Shown piece by piece: positions 50,353 through 58,324 of a stretch of DNA of 58,324 nt; position 1 is the stretch's first letter; each line of letters starts with the position of its first letter. A program made the position numbers and the translations under genes. The stretch comes from Petrocella sp024636985 (GTDB lineage: Bacteria; Bacillota; Clostridia; Lachnospirales; Vallitaleaceae): contig JAGXFY010000036.1 in NCBI GenBank assembly GCA_024636985.1, forward strand, positions 1 to 58,324. The letters are read 5' to 3'. The notes under the pieces were generated by a model, which had not been told where the DNA came from, did no database searches, and worked only from the letters and a program-made list of their open reading frames with translations.

Positions 50353-53300
50353 TTATTCAAACAACTCATCTTCGTCTTGAATAATAAAACCATCTTCCAG
50401 CGAAGCATCTTCTTCATCATCCTGTATTTCCAACAAATCTGTATCGTCTTCTATATCAGATCCGATTTCCACTTTCCCAACAACAGCTGTTTCCGGTAAC
50501 TTTTCTTCAGTTACAGCAATATTCGTTGACAAATCATAGTCATCTTCAAAATCCTCTTTGACATCGATTTCTTGATTGTCACTTGTCATGACTTTTACGT
50601 CCAAACATAGTGACTGTAATTCTTTAAGTAGTACTTTAAAGGATTCAGGAATACCCGGTTCAGGTATGTTCTCACCTTTAATGATGGCTTCGTAAGTCTT
50701 GACACGACCAACAACATCATCCGATTTTACAGTTAAGATCTCTTGCAATGTATAAGCGGCACCATATGCTTCAAGTGCCCAAACTTCCATCTCTCCAAAT
50801 CTCTGACCGCCGAATTGTGCCTTACCACCAAGTGGTTGCTGTGTTACAAGTGAATAAGGGCCAGTCGAACGTGCATGAATCTTATCTTCAACCAAATGGT
50901 GAAGCTTCAGGTAATGCATGTAACCAATGGTAACCGGATTATCAAAATAATCACCGGTTCTACCGTCTCTTAGCGCAACCTTACCATCGGAAGTTATTGG
51001 AACACCTGCCCATTCTTCCTTGTGTTTTTGATTTTCATCAAGGTATTGTAACAGACCATCATTTAACTTGTCTTCCCACTTACTGCAGAAGGTTTTCCAT
51101 TCTGAATTGACATAGTCATTGGCTAATTCAAGTGTTTCAATAATATCCATCTCATTAGCGCCGTCAAATACTGGTGTTGCTACTTTAAAGCCTAATGCTT
51201 TTGCTGCTAAACCAAGGTGAACTTCAAGAACCTGACCAATGTTCATACGTGAAGGTACACCAAGTGGATTCAGTACAATGTCAAGCGGTCTACCGTTTGG
51301 TAAGAAAGGCATGTCTTCTACAGGTAAAATACGAGAGATAACACCTTTGTTACCATGACGACCCGCCATCTTGTCACCAACGGATATCTTTCTTTTTTTG
51401 GCTATATATACTCTTACGGATTGATTGACACCCGGTGCCAATTCATCCCCATTTTCTCTTGTAAAAACATTGACATCGACAACAATACCTTTGGCACCAT
51501 GTGGTACTTTCAAGGATGTGTCTCTAACTTCACGGGCTTTTTCACCGAAGATGGCTCTAAGGAGTCTTTCTTCAGCGGTTAATTCCGTTTCACCTTTTGG
51601 TGTTACTTTACCAACCAGAATGTCGCCGGATCTAATCTCAGCACCAATTCTGATAATACCACGTTCGTCTAAGTCTTTTAATGCATCATCGCCAACACCC
51701 GGTACGTCTCTGGTAATTTCTTCAGGACCTAGTTTGGTGTCTCGTGCTTCTGCTTCGTATTCTTCAATATGTAATGATGTGTACACATCGTCTTTTACCA
51801 GATTTTCACTTAGAAGAATAGCATCCTCAAAGTTATAACCTTCCCAAGTCATGAAACCAATCAATGGGTTCTTGCCTAGGGCGATTTCACCGTTACTGGT
51901 TGAAGGTCCGTCTGCTAGTACATCACCTTTTAGAACTTTTTGGCCTTTATTAACCAAAGGTCTCTGATTGATACATGTACCTTGATTGCTTCTTGAGAAT
52001 TTCGTTAAACGGTAGTAGTCTTTTTGTCCGGTTGAAGATTTGACAACGATTTCGTCGGAAGATACACGATCAACAACGCCGTCGTTTTTAGCTATTGCCA
52101 TAACACCTGAGTCAACCGCTGATTTGTGTTCCATACCCGTACCTACGATGGAGGATTCTGTCACCAACAAAGGTACCGCTTGACGTTGCATGTTCGATCC
52201 CATAAGGGCTCTATTTGCATCATCATTTTCAAGGAAAGGAATCATGGCAGTTGCAACTGAAAATACTTGCTTAGGTGATACGTCCATCAAGTCGATTCTA
52301 ATGTCTTCCATCTCAATGATGTGCTCGCCAAAACGTCCAGTTACATACTTATGTACGAAGTGATTGTTTTCATCTAGAGGCTCATTGGCTTGAGCGACAC
52401 GATAATTCCATTCAACATCCGCTGTCATATATACGATATCGTCAAGTACCACAGGTTTTTCGCCTGTTTTATCAATCTTACGATAGGGTGCCTCTATAAA
52501 GCCGTATTCGTTGATACGCGCATAACAAGCAAGGGAGTTAATCAGACCAATGTTTGGACCCTCGGGTGTCTCAATCGGGCACATACGACCGTAGTGAGAA
52601 TCATGTACGTCTCGAACCTCGAAACCAGCACGTTCTCTTGATAAACCACCTGGACCTAAGGCTGATAAACGTCTTTTATGGGTTAACTCTGCTAGTGGAT
52701 TGGTTTGATCCATAAACTGTGATAACTGTGAACTACCAAAAAACTCTTTGATGGCTGCTGTCACAGGTCGAATATTAATAAGGGTTTGAGGTGTAATGCC
52801 TTCAGGATCTTGAATGGTCATACGCTCACGAACTACACGTTCCATTCTTGATAAGCCGATTCGAAATTGGTTTTGAAGTAATTCACCAACGGCTCTAATA
52901 CGTCGATTACCTAAATGGTCAATATCATCTTTGACACCAACACCATGTTCTAAATGGATATTATAATTAATAGAAGCAATGATATCTTCTTTTGTTATAT
53001 GTTTTGGTACGAGTCTTGCCACATTTTTTGATATGGCTTCAACAAGTTCATCACCTTCATATTCCGCCATAAGTTCAGCAAGAACCGGGTAATATACATG
53101 TTCAAATATATCTAATGCTTTTCGATCTACTTGGACATATCGATCCATATCTACCATCATATTGGATAGAATCTTGACTTTTTTGTCCTCTACAGTTACA
53201 TAAACATAAGGTACCGCAGCATTTTGGATATCATCCGCCTTTTCAGGTGTTAAGACTTCTCCGGCTTCTGCTATGACTTCACCGGTGGTTTGATCAATAA

Positions 53301-54189
53301 CATCTTCTGATAAAGTTTGGCCTGCGATTCTGAACATAAAGGATAGCTTTTTATTGAATTTGTAGCGACCTACTTTTGCTAGATCATACCTTCTTGGATC
53401 AAAAAACATAGAATTGATTAAAGACTCCGCGCTCTCAACTGATGGCGGCTCACCTGGGCGTATACGTTTGTAGATCTCTATGAGACCTTCTTCGTAACTT
53501 CCGGTGTTATCTTTTTCAATACTTGCAAGGATCTTCATTTCCTCACCAAAAAGTTCCTTGATTTCTGCATCTTTTCCTATACCTAGGGCACGGATTAGAA
53601 TTGTAACCGGAACTTTCCTGGTTCTATCCACACGTACATGAAAAATATCATTTGAATCCGTTTCAAATTCCAGCCATGCACCTCTATTGGGTATAACTGT
53701 CGCTGAGTATAGTTGCTTCCCAATCTTATCATAATTGATATTATAATAAATACCAGGCGAACGTACCAACTGGCTTACGATAACTCTCTCTGCACCATTG
53801 ATGACAAAAGTCCCTGTTGGTGTCATGAGTGGTAAGTCACCCATGAAAATCTCGTGTTCCTTGATTTCGTCTTTTTCCTTGTTAAAAAGTCGGACTTTGA
53901 CTTTTAGTGGGGCCGCATAAGTGGCATCGCGATCCTTACACTCTTCCATTGAATACTTGATTTCTTTGTTCAGAGCAAAGTCAATAAATTCGAGCTTCAG
54001 ATTGCCGCTGTAATCGCTTATTGGGGAAATGTCGCGAAATACTTCTTTCAATCCTTCTTCTAGAAACCATTGATAAGAGTTCTTTTGTACCTCAATTAAA
54101 TTAGGCATTTCAAGAACTTCTTTTTCACTGGAATAGCTCATTCTAAGACCTGTTCCGTACTTGGTAGGTTTAATCCTGTTTTTCTCCAT
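50353..54189 (-). CDS. rpoB: DNA-directed RNA polymerase beta subunit
   Basis: A 1278-residue beta subunit. The rifampicin pocket reads GSSQLSQFMDQTNPLAELTH and then KRRLSALGPGG, with all main resistance positions (Gln, Asp, His, Ser) wild type. Other marks are GRHGNKG near the active site and GGKAQFGGQRFGEMEVWALE before the C-terminal clamp. After the normal end near residue 1215 there is an acidic tail of about 60 residues (for example EIGSDIEDDTDLLEIQDDEE). It has its own promoter upstream in addition to possible read-through from rplJL. Confidence 0.98.
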   Translation of the reverse strand: MEKNRIKPTKYGTGLRMSYSSEKEVLEMPNLIEVQKNSYQWFLEEGLKEVFRDISPISDYSGNLKLEFIDFALNKEIKYSMEECKDRDATYAAPLKVKVRLFNKEKDEIKEHEIFMGDLPLMTPTGTFVINGAERVIVSQLVRSPGIYYNINYDKIGKQLYSATVIPNRGAWLEFETDSNDIFHVRVDRTRKVPVTILIRALGIGKDAEIKELFGEEMKILASIEKDNTGSYEEGLIEIYKRIRPGEPPSVESAESLINSMFFDPRRYDLAKVGRYKFNKKLSFMFRIAGQTLSEDVIDQTTGEVIAEAGEVLTPEKADDIQNAAVPYVYVTVEDKKVKILSNMMVDMDRYVQVDRKALDIFEHVYYPVLAELMAEYEGDELVEAISKNVARLVPKHITKEDIIASINYNIHLEHGVGVKDDIDHLGNRRIRAVGELLQNQFRIGLSRMERVVRERMTIQDPEGITPQTLINIRPVTAAIKEFFGSSQLSQFMDQTNPLAELTHKRRLSALGPGGLSRERAGFEVRDVHDSHYGRMCPIETPEGPNIGLINSLACYARINEYGFIEAPYRKIDKTGEKPVVLDDIVYMTADVEWNYRVAQANEPLDENNHFVHKYVTGRFGEHIIEMEDIRIDLMDVSPKQVFSVATAMIPFLENDDANRALMGSNMQRQAVPLLVTESSIVGTGMEHKSAVDSGVMAIAKNDGVVDRVSSDEIVVKSSTGQKDYYRLTKFSRSNQGTCINQRPLVNKGQKVLKGDVLADGPSTSNGEIALGKNPLIGFMTWEGYNFEDAILLSENLVKDDVYTSLHIEEYEAEARDTKLGPEEITRDVPGVGDDALKDLDERGIIRIGAEIRSGDILVGKVTPKGETELTAEERLLRAIFGEKAREVRDTSLKVPHGAKGIVVDVNVFTRENGDELAPGVNQSVRVYIAKKRKISVGDKMAGRHGNKGVISRILPVEDMPFLPNGRPLDIVLNPLGVPSRMNIGQVLEVHLGLAAKALGFKVATPVFDGANEMDIIETLELANDYVNSEWKTFCSKWEDKLNDGLLQYLDENQKHKEEWAGVPITSDGKVALRDGRTGDYFDNPVTIGYMHYLKLHHLVEDKIHARSTGPYSLVTQQPLGGKAQFGGQRFGEMEVWALEAYGAAYTLQEILTVKSDDVVGRVKTYEAIIKGENIPEPGIPESFKVLLKELQSLCLDVKVMTSDNQEIDVKEDFEDDYDLSTNIAVTEEKLPETAVVGKVEIGSDIEDDTDLLEIQDDEEDASLEDGFIIQDEDELFE

Positions 54190-54358
54190 GGTTTAGTTTC
54201 ACCCCTTGGCTATATGATTTATTATAAATACACATTTCATGTTTGTGTATAAAAGTGACGATACCCTGCTAAACACCCTATTTAACTGGCTTTCATAGTT
54301 AATTCGAACTACATAAGCCTATAAATGAGCATACAAAGCCATATTAACGCATTAATAA

Positions 54359-54387
54359 ATAATATCACACCTTATATTAGGTGTCAA
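54359..54387 (-). promoter_or_regulatory. rpoBC promoter with inverted repeat in the spacer
   Basis: Minus-strand TTGACA (54382-54387), 17 bases, TATTAT (54359-54364), about 170 bases upstream of rpoB. The spacer and -35 edge carry a perfect inverted repeat, ACACCT-N6-AGGTGT (54367-54384). That is where a repressor would block RNA polymerase. It may also be chance. Confidence 0.7.
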
Positions 54388-54539
54388 GAATAATTCTACA
54401 ACAAAAAAATACATTCTGATTGCAGATTGTTTCATTCTAAATATGCTTTTTTTGATGACCTTCGTAAAAACCATGATCTTTCTCTAAGCCTTTACGAAAA
54501 CCATCTTAAATATGTCATTAAATATTATTTCCTAAGCAC
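54388..54539. other. Segment between rplL terminators and the rpoB promoter
   Basis: No open frame of note. It holds two imperfect direct repeats (54457-54480 and 54488-54507; shared core CCTT-GAAAACCAT-CTT type) just after the second rplL terminator. They may be protein-binding sites or part of an RNA structure controlling the rpoBC share of transcription. Confidence 0.4.
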
Positions 54540-54618
54540 AAAAAAACTAAAACAAATAATATTTTGTTCTAGTTTCCATGATGATAATTAACCCCTAGAT
54601 TCTAGAACCCAGGGGTTA
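54540..54618 (-). terminator. Double hairpin terminator between rplL and rpoB
   Basis: Two hairpins in a row after the rplL stop. The first pairs 54589-54598 with 54609-54618 (10 bp, one mismatch, no U tract). The second pairs 54545-54556 with 54563-54574 (12 bp, one G-U) and is followed by five U residues. This fits partial termination between the L10 operon and rpoBC. Confidence 0.75.
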
Positions 54619-54627
54619 GGTATAGTA

Positions 54628-55002
54628 TTATTTAAGTGTAATCTCAGCGCCAACTTCTTCAAGTTTAGCTTTCATTTCATCTGCTTCTGCTTTAGTTACG
54701 CCTTCTTTAACTGCAGTAGGTGCACCTTCAACTAAGTCTTTTGCTTCTTTAAGACCAAGACCAGTGATTTCTCTTACTACTTTGATAACTTTGATTTTTT
54801 GAGCGCCTGCTGAAGTTAATTCAACATCAAACTCAGTTTTTTCTTCTGCTGCTGCTGCTTCTCCGCCGCCAGCTGCTACTACAACGCCAGCTGCTGCAGA
54901 TACACCAAATTCTTCTTCACAAGCTGTAACAAGTTCATTAAGTTCAAGTACAGTTAATTCTTTGATTGCTTCTATGAGTTCTTGAGTTGATAATTTTGCC
55001 AT
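54628..55002 (-). CDS. rplL: 50S ribosomal protein L7/L12
   Basis: A 124-residue L7/L12 stalk protein that recruits translation GTPases. The N-terminal dimer domain starts MAKLSTQELIEAIKELTVLE, an Ala/Gly-rich hinge with AAGGGEAAAAEEK follows, and the C-terminal domain has KIKVIKVVREITGLGLKEAK. It follows rplJ by 22 bases. Confidence 0.98.
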   Translation of the reverse strand: MAKLSTQELIEAIKELTVLELNELVTACEEEFGVSAAAGVVVAAGGGEAAAAEEKTEFDVELTSAGAQKIKVIKVVREITGLGLKEAKDLVEGAPTAVKEGVTKAEADEMKAKLEEVGAEITLK

Positions 55003-55024
55003 TGTGTGACACCTCCGTATATTA

Positions 55025-55651
55025 TTATTCTTCTATTTTTTCTTCTGTGGTTACTTCAGTTTCAACTGCAACTTCTTCTACTACTTCTGCTACTGGTTCA
55101 GCTACCGGTTCTACTACTTCTGCTACGCTGTCAGAAACAAGTCCTGCTGCTGTCGCCGCGCCTGTTTCAGCCGCTTTGTCTGCAACTGCTTTAATGGTAC
55201 GTGCAAATGTAGAAATAGGTGATTTGATACTTCCAAGTAATTTTGAAAGCAGTTCTTCTCTAGATGGGATAGCAGCAATTTTGACGATCATTGCATCATC
55301 ATAATAAATACCTTCTACAACACCAGCTTTGAATTCAAGATTCTTGAATGCTTTTGATTGCTTAAGCAAAACGCGAGGTCCTGCAGTAGGATCTTCATAA
55401 CTGATTGCTATTGCACTAGGTCCTGCCAAATGCTTATCTAATGCTTCAAATTCTGTTCCTTGGAATGCAAAACTCATCATTGAGTTCTTAAACACTTTGT
55501 AAGTTACATTTGCTTCACGTAATGACTTACGAAGTTCAGTGTCTTGTTCAACTGAAAGGCCACGGTAGTCAACCAACACGATGGATGTTGCACCTTCTAT
55601 TGAATCCTTGATGGTTTTGATTACGGATTGTTTTTCTTCGATTCTTGGCAT
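55025..55651 (-). CDS. rplJ: 50S ribosomal protein L10 with long acidic tail
   Basis: A 208-residue L10, against about 165-175 usual. The core has KDSIEGATSIVLVDYRGLSV and the helical region that binds L7/L12 dimers. After about residue 172 comes a low-complexity Ala/Val/Glu-rich tail (EVVEPVAEPVAEVVEEVAVE) ending in TTEEKIEE. L10 is the regulator of its own operon through the leader upstream. AAGGAGG lies 8 bases before the ATG. Confidence 0.96.
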   Translation of the reverse strand: MPRIEEKQSVIKTIKDSIEGATSIVLVDYRGLSVEQDTELRKSLREANVTYKVFKNSMMSFAFQGTEFEALDKHLAGPSAIAISYEDPTAGPRVLLKQSKAFKNLEFKAGVVEGIYYDDAMIVKIAAIPSREELLSKLLGSIKSPISTFARTIKAVADKAAETGAATAAGLVSDSVAEVVEPVAEPVAEVVEEVAVETEVTTEEKIEE

Positions 55652-55664
55652 TTAGTACACCTCC

Positions 55665-55850
55665 TTGATTTATTTATTGGGGCTTGCCATAGACTTGTTA
55701 TAAACAAAAGACCCTTGTCAATAGACAAAGGTCGATTCATATCATCATTCATGATAAAAAAGTCTCCTCGGTAGGTGAATGATATCTTTATGCTTACGCA
55801 CCTACTGTCTACAGCGATATAGTGGTCATCCGTATAACGAACGACCTGCG
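55665..55850 (-). ncRNA. L10 leader (ribosomal protein leader of rplJL)
   Basis: The leader carries the marks of the Firmicutes L10 leader: a GTAGGTG/CACCTAC stem (55799-55805 with 55771-55777) directly followed by CGAGGAGA, and an intrinsic terminator downstream (55710-55733; 10 bp with one G-U, loop TATT, then TTTTG). Free L10 (with L7/L12) is expected to stabilise the upper fold and bring on termination or block expression. Confidence 0.8.
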
Positions 55851-55856
55851 AGATAG

Positions 55857-55885
55857 AGTATAACAAATGCCAGACCCTATGTCAA
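55857..55885 (-). promoter_or_regulatory. Sigma-A promoter of rplJL
   Basis: Minus-strand TTGACA (55880-55885), 17 bases, TATACT (55857-55862). It lies between a hairpin that follows rplA (arms CCTTTAGAT/ATCTAAAGG, 55899-55930) and the L10 leader. Confidence 0.82.
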
Positions 55886-55939
55886 CTATTTTTTTACCCC
55901 TTTAGATTACGCCTGGTAGCGCATCTAAAGGAGAGATTA

Positions 55940-56647
55940 TTATTTTGCTGATGAGCTGTCTAACTTCATTGGGTTTACCTTCACGCCAGGGCCCATAGTA
56001 GAAGCTACAGATACACTACGAAGGTAAGTACCTTTAGCAGCGGATGGTTTTGCTTTTATAATTGCATTCATGAGAGTGTGGAAGTTATCTGCTAGTTTTT
56101 CTTGACCAAAAGAAGCTTTTCCTATTGGACAATGGATGATGTTCGTTTTATCTAATCTATACTCAATTTTACCAGCTTTGATTTCTTCTATTGCTTTACC
56201 CACATCCATGGTTACTGTGCCGGCTTTTGGGTTTGGCATAAGGCCTTTTGGACCAAGGACTCTACCAAGACGACCAACCACACCCATCATATCAGGTGTT
56301 GCAACAACAACGTCAAACTCCAACCATCCTTCGTTTTGGATTTTTGGAATTAAGTCTTCAGCACCTACAAAATCTGCGCCTGCTGCTTCTGCTTCTGTTG
56401 CTTTTGCACCTTTTGCAAATACAAGAACACGAACAGTTTTACCGGTACCGTGTGGTAGTACAACTGCACCACGCACTTGTTGCTCAGCATGACGTCCGTC
56501 AACACCAAGTCTAACATGGACCTCTACAGTTTCATCAAATTTTGCTTTTGCTGTTTCAATGGCTAAGCTTAAAGCATCTGCTGGATCATATTGCTTTGTT
56601 TTATCAACTAATTTATGTAACTCAATCTTTCTTTTACTTTTTTTCAT
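55940..56647 (-). CDS. rplA: 50S ribosomal protein L1
   Basis: A 235-residue L1 of the E-site stalk, the repressor of the L11 operon in E. coli. Seen are DETVEVHVRLGVDGRHAEQQ, VRGAVVLPHGTGKTVRV, GPKGLMPNPKAGTVTMDVGK and RLDKTNIIHCPIGK. Normal length. The rplK-rplA gap holds a 14-bp perfect palindrome (ATCGGTCGACCGAT, 56694-56707). Confidence 0.98.
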   Translation of the reverse strand: MKKSKRKIELHKLVDKTKQYDPADALSLAIETAKAKFDETVEVHVRLGVDGRHAEQQVRGAVVLPHGTGKTVRVLVFAKGAKATEAEAAGADFVGAEDLIPKIQNEGWLEFDVVVATPDMMGVVGRLGRVLGPKGLMPNPKAGTVTMDVGKAIEEIKAGKIEYRLDKTNIIHCPIGKASFGQEKLADNFHTLMNAIIKAKPSAAKGTYLRSVSVASTMGPGVKVNPMKLDSSSAK

Positions 56648-56732
56648 TGTTATACCTCCTTGTGGTAGTATCGGGTCTTACCCTTCCACGGATTATCGGT
56701 CGACCGATGTTTTCAAATTGTCCGGTTTGTTG

Positions 56733-57158
56733 TTAGTCTTCTACAACAATACCCATGCTTCTTGCTGTTCCTGCGATCATAGACATCGCTGTTTCGATGT
56801 TGGCCGCATTTAGGTCCGGCATCTTAAGCTCTGCAATTTTTTGAACTTCTGCTTTTGAAATCTTAGACACTTTTGTTTTATTAGGTTCACCTGAACCGGA
56901 TTGAATGTTACATGCTTTTTTAAGCAAAATCGCAGCAGGTGGTGTCTTTGTGATGAAACTGAAACTTCTGTCTGCATATACAGTGATGACAACAGGAATG
57001 ATCATACCTGGTTGATCTGCTGTTTTCGCATTGAATTCTTTTGTAAATTGCATAATGTTAACACCATGCTGACCAAGAGCCGGTCCAACCGGTGGTGCTG
57101 GAGTTGCTTTACCAGCAGGAATCTGTAATTTTATAAGTCCTGTAACTTTTTTCGCCAT
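56733..57158 (-). CDS. rplK: 50S ribosomal protein L11
   Basis: A 141-residue L11 at the GTPase-associated centre, also needed for the stringent response. The N-terminus has IKLQIPAGKATPAPPVGPAL (the proline segment facing thiopeptide antibiotics) and GQHGVNIMQFTKEFNAKT; the C-terminal rRNA-binding domain has GTARSMGIVVED. It is preceded by a 130-base structured gap after nusG. Confidence 0.98.
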   Translation of the reverse strand: MAKKVTGLIKLQIPAGKATPAPPVGPALGQHGVNIMQFTKEFNAKTADQPGMIIPVVITVYADRSFSFITKTPPAAILLKKACNIQSGSGEPNKTKVSKISKAEVQKIAELKMPDLNAANIETAMSMIAGTARSMGIVVED

Positions 57159-57179
57159 GATAGCGTACCTCCTGATTTC

Positions 57180-57285
57180 TAAAATATAACTAATAGCGCA
57201 TAGCGCCTATGGGAAATCAGCTATATCCGATGTGGTATTTACGGGGATTTCCCTCCCACTTGTCCGTTATGGACAAATTGTTACG
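57180..57285 (-). promoter_or_regulatory. Candidate structured leader before rplK
   Basis: The nusG-rplK gap can form an 8-bp perfect stem (GGGAAATC/GATTTCCC, 57211-57218 with 57246-57253), a preceding TTGTCC/GGACAA hairpin right after the nusG stop, and a following GCGCTATGCGC-type hairpin near the ribosome binding site. In many bacteria L1 binds the rplK leader to repress rplKA; that is the natural hypothesis here. No promoter was found in the gap. Confidence 0.45.
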
Positions 57286-57288
57286 ATA

Positions 57289-57807
57289 CTAGACTTTCAC
57301 CATATTGGAGAAGTCCAATTCAACCGGCGTTTCTCTACCAAATATTGACAGATTAACAATAACGGTTCTTTTGTGGTCGTGAATCTCTTTAACGACACCA
57401 ACCGAACCTTCGAATGGTCCATCTGTTACTGTTACCGTATCACCCATTGCCACATCCATCTTCATAATATGTAAATCGATGCCCATGGTTTTGATTTCCG
57501 CCTCTGTTAAAGCCACTGGTTTAGATCCCGGTCCTACGAAGCCTGTAACACCTCTTGTGTTACGCACAACGTACCAAGTCTCATCATTCATCAACATCTT
57601 GAGTATGACGTAACCTGGGTAGAGTTTTTTCTCTACTTCTTTGCGTTGACCATTCTTATCTTCCAGTACCTTATGAAGGGGAACGATAACTTCTACAATC
57701 TGATCTTGTAGCTTTCTGTTTTCTATTAACTTTTCAATGTTGGCTTTCACCTTGTTTTCATACCCTGAGTAGGTATGAACTACATACCATTTTGCTTCTT
57801 CAGACAT
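57289..57807 (-). CDS. nusG: Transcription termination/antitermination factor NusG
   Basis: A 172-residue NusG. The NGN domain has KWYVVHTYSGYENKVKANIE and VRNTRGVTGFVGPGSKPVAL, and the C-terminal KOW domain has VTDGPFEGSVGVVKEIHDHK. It binds RNA polymerase and affects pausing and Rho or ribosome coupling. The frame is open to 57879, overlapping secE; the ATG at 57807 with AAGGATGG upstream gives the normal start MSEEAKWYVV. Confidence 0.97.
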   Translation of the reverse strand: MSEEAKWYVVHTYSGYENKVKANIEKLIENRKLQDQIVEVIVPLHKVLEDKNGQRKEVEKKLYPGYVILKMLMNDETWYVVRNTRGVTGFVGPGSKPVALTEAEIKTMGIDLHIMKMDVAMGDTVTVTDGPFEGSVGVVKEIHDHKRTVIVNLSIFGRETPVELDFSNMVKV

Positions 57808-57826
57808 AGAACCATCCTTCTGTTGT

Positions 57827-58024
57827 TTATAGTAGTAAGAAACGTACAATTGCACCGAATATTGTATCAATTCCTGCAATTATACCGCCGACGACTAATG
57901 AAACAGCGATAACAATACCTGTCTGCTTCATTAAGATTGGGAAACTAGGCCATACGATTTTTTTAAACTCGCTTTTCAGACCTTTGAAAAAATTAGTTTT
58001 TTTCGTAGTGTTTGCTTCACCCAT
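57827..58024 (-). CDS. secE: Protein translocase subunit SecE
   Basis: A 65-residue single-helix SecE. The amphipathic segment FFKGLKSEFKKIVWPSFP carries the conserved KxxxWP motif, and the transmembrane helix is roughly 35-62. It completes the channel with SecY and lies in the standard rpmG-secE-nusG order. Confidence 0.96.
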   Translation of the reverse strand: MGEANTTKKTNFFKGLKSEFKKIVWPSFPILMKQTGIVIAVSLVVGGIIAGIDTIFGAIVRFLLL

Positions 58025-58056
58025 TGTTTCACTTCCTTCTGTGCTTTTATAGAAAA

Positions 58057-58206
58057 CTATTTTGTTTCTTTGTGATTGGTATGTTTTCTACAAAATCTAC
58101 AATATTTTTTTGTTTCCATGCGTTCTGGGTGCAACCTTTTTTCCTTGGTTGTATTATAATTCCTTTGCTTGCACTCCGTACATTCTAGCGTGATTTTAAC
58201 GCGCAC
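58057..58206 (-). CDS. rpmG: 50S ribosomal protein L33, zinc type
   Basis: A 49-residue L33, MRVKITLECTECKQRNYNTT followed by KEKRLHPERMETKKYCRFCR. Its zinc ligands are C9, C12, C36 and C39. The longer open frame to 58305 has no support. The start is the GTG at 58206 with GGAGGTGG a few bases upstream, the usual arrangement for this gene. The upstream 118 bases run to the window edge and hold a T-rich stretch without a clear promoter. Confidence 0.96.
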   Translation of the reverse strand: MRVKITLECTECKQRNYNTTKEKRLHPERMETKKYCRFCRKHTNHKETK

Positions 58207-58324
58207 AACTTCCACCTCCACTTGTTCTACTGTTAAAATATGTTGCGTTTGAAGCTGCATTCTTTTTAAAAATAGCGCATAAAAAAAAGCCCTACAAACG
58301 TGCAACTATAAATTTATCATAGGT

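Noticed and set aside
55621..55866. 81-aa open frame overlapping the rplJ leader
   Set aside because: It covers the L10 leader RNA and its promoter and has no binding site or protein-like composition.
56694..56707. Perfect 14-bp palindrome in the rplK-rplA gap as an operator
   Set aside because: It is inside an operon away from any promoter-like sequence, and short palindromes of this size occur by chance; listed only as a note under rplA.
1..58324. CRISPR arrays, tRNA/rRNA genes, transposases, prophage genes, selenocysteine codons
   Set aside because: Looked for and not seen. All repeats found come in two copies without spacer periodicity, and no gene needs an internal TGA to stay open.

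Overview
The window is a 58 kb piece of a low-GC Gram-positive chromosome, most likely from the class Clostridia and possibly a Lachnospirales or Vallitalea-like lineage. This rests on the Firmicutes order of the ribosomal and RNA polymerase genes, zinc-binding versions of S4, S14, L33, L36 and adenylate kinase, strong AGGAGG ribosome binding sites, and a KOW-domain gene next to infA. Every gene I can support lies on the minus strand, so transcription runs from high to low coordinates. No tRNA, rRNA, insertion sequence with a transposase, CRISPR array or prophage was seen.

Region 1-8352 (3' end of the transcription direction) is an eight-gene anaerobic purine/urate-type catabolic operon. In transcription order it holds a MocA-like nucleotidyltransferase, the FAD, [2Fe-2S] and molybdopterin subunits of a xanthine-dehydrogenase-family enzyme, an XdhC accessory protein, a hydantoinase/dihydropyrimidinase, an SsnA-type aminohydrolase and a truncated dihydroorotate-dehydrogenase-like protein. 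A consensus promoter and a leader containing an intrinsic terminator precede it.

Region 8622-19317 is a mixed housekeeping and cell-surface segment: a LysM-anchored tandem 5'-nucleotidase, aconitase, a manC-galU nucleotide-sugar pair and a lipoprotein. It carries most of the unexplained sequence. There are two copies of a 121-bp palindromic element whose differences are mostly compensatory base-pair changes, a pair of 30-bp direct repeats bracketing the lipoprotein gene, and a pair of ~100-bp near-identical repeats, one of which forms the very long hairpin after rpsI.

Region 19318-58206 is the ribosomal supercluster. In transcription order it holds rpmG-secE-nusG-rplK-rplA, rplJ-rplL, rpoB-rpoC, an L7Ae-like gene with rpsL-rpsG-fusA, tuf, the S10/spc/alpha operons from rpsJ to rplQ, the ECF transporter energy module with truA and a YibE/F-like membrane protein, and finally rplM-rpsI. 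The blocks are separated by clear terminators and by near-consensus sigma-A promoters (TTGACA-17-TATAAT type). Several have structured leaders likely to carry feedback control; the L10 leader before rplJ is recognisable, and others before rpsJ, rpsM and rplK are candidates. Several automatic starts are corrected here from ribosome-binding-site position: ssnA, the molybdopterin subunit, the nucleotidase (TTG), ecfA1, rpoA (GTG), the KOW gene, adk, rpsQ (GTG), rplD, tuf, rpsL, the L7Ae-like gene, nusG and rpmG (GTG).
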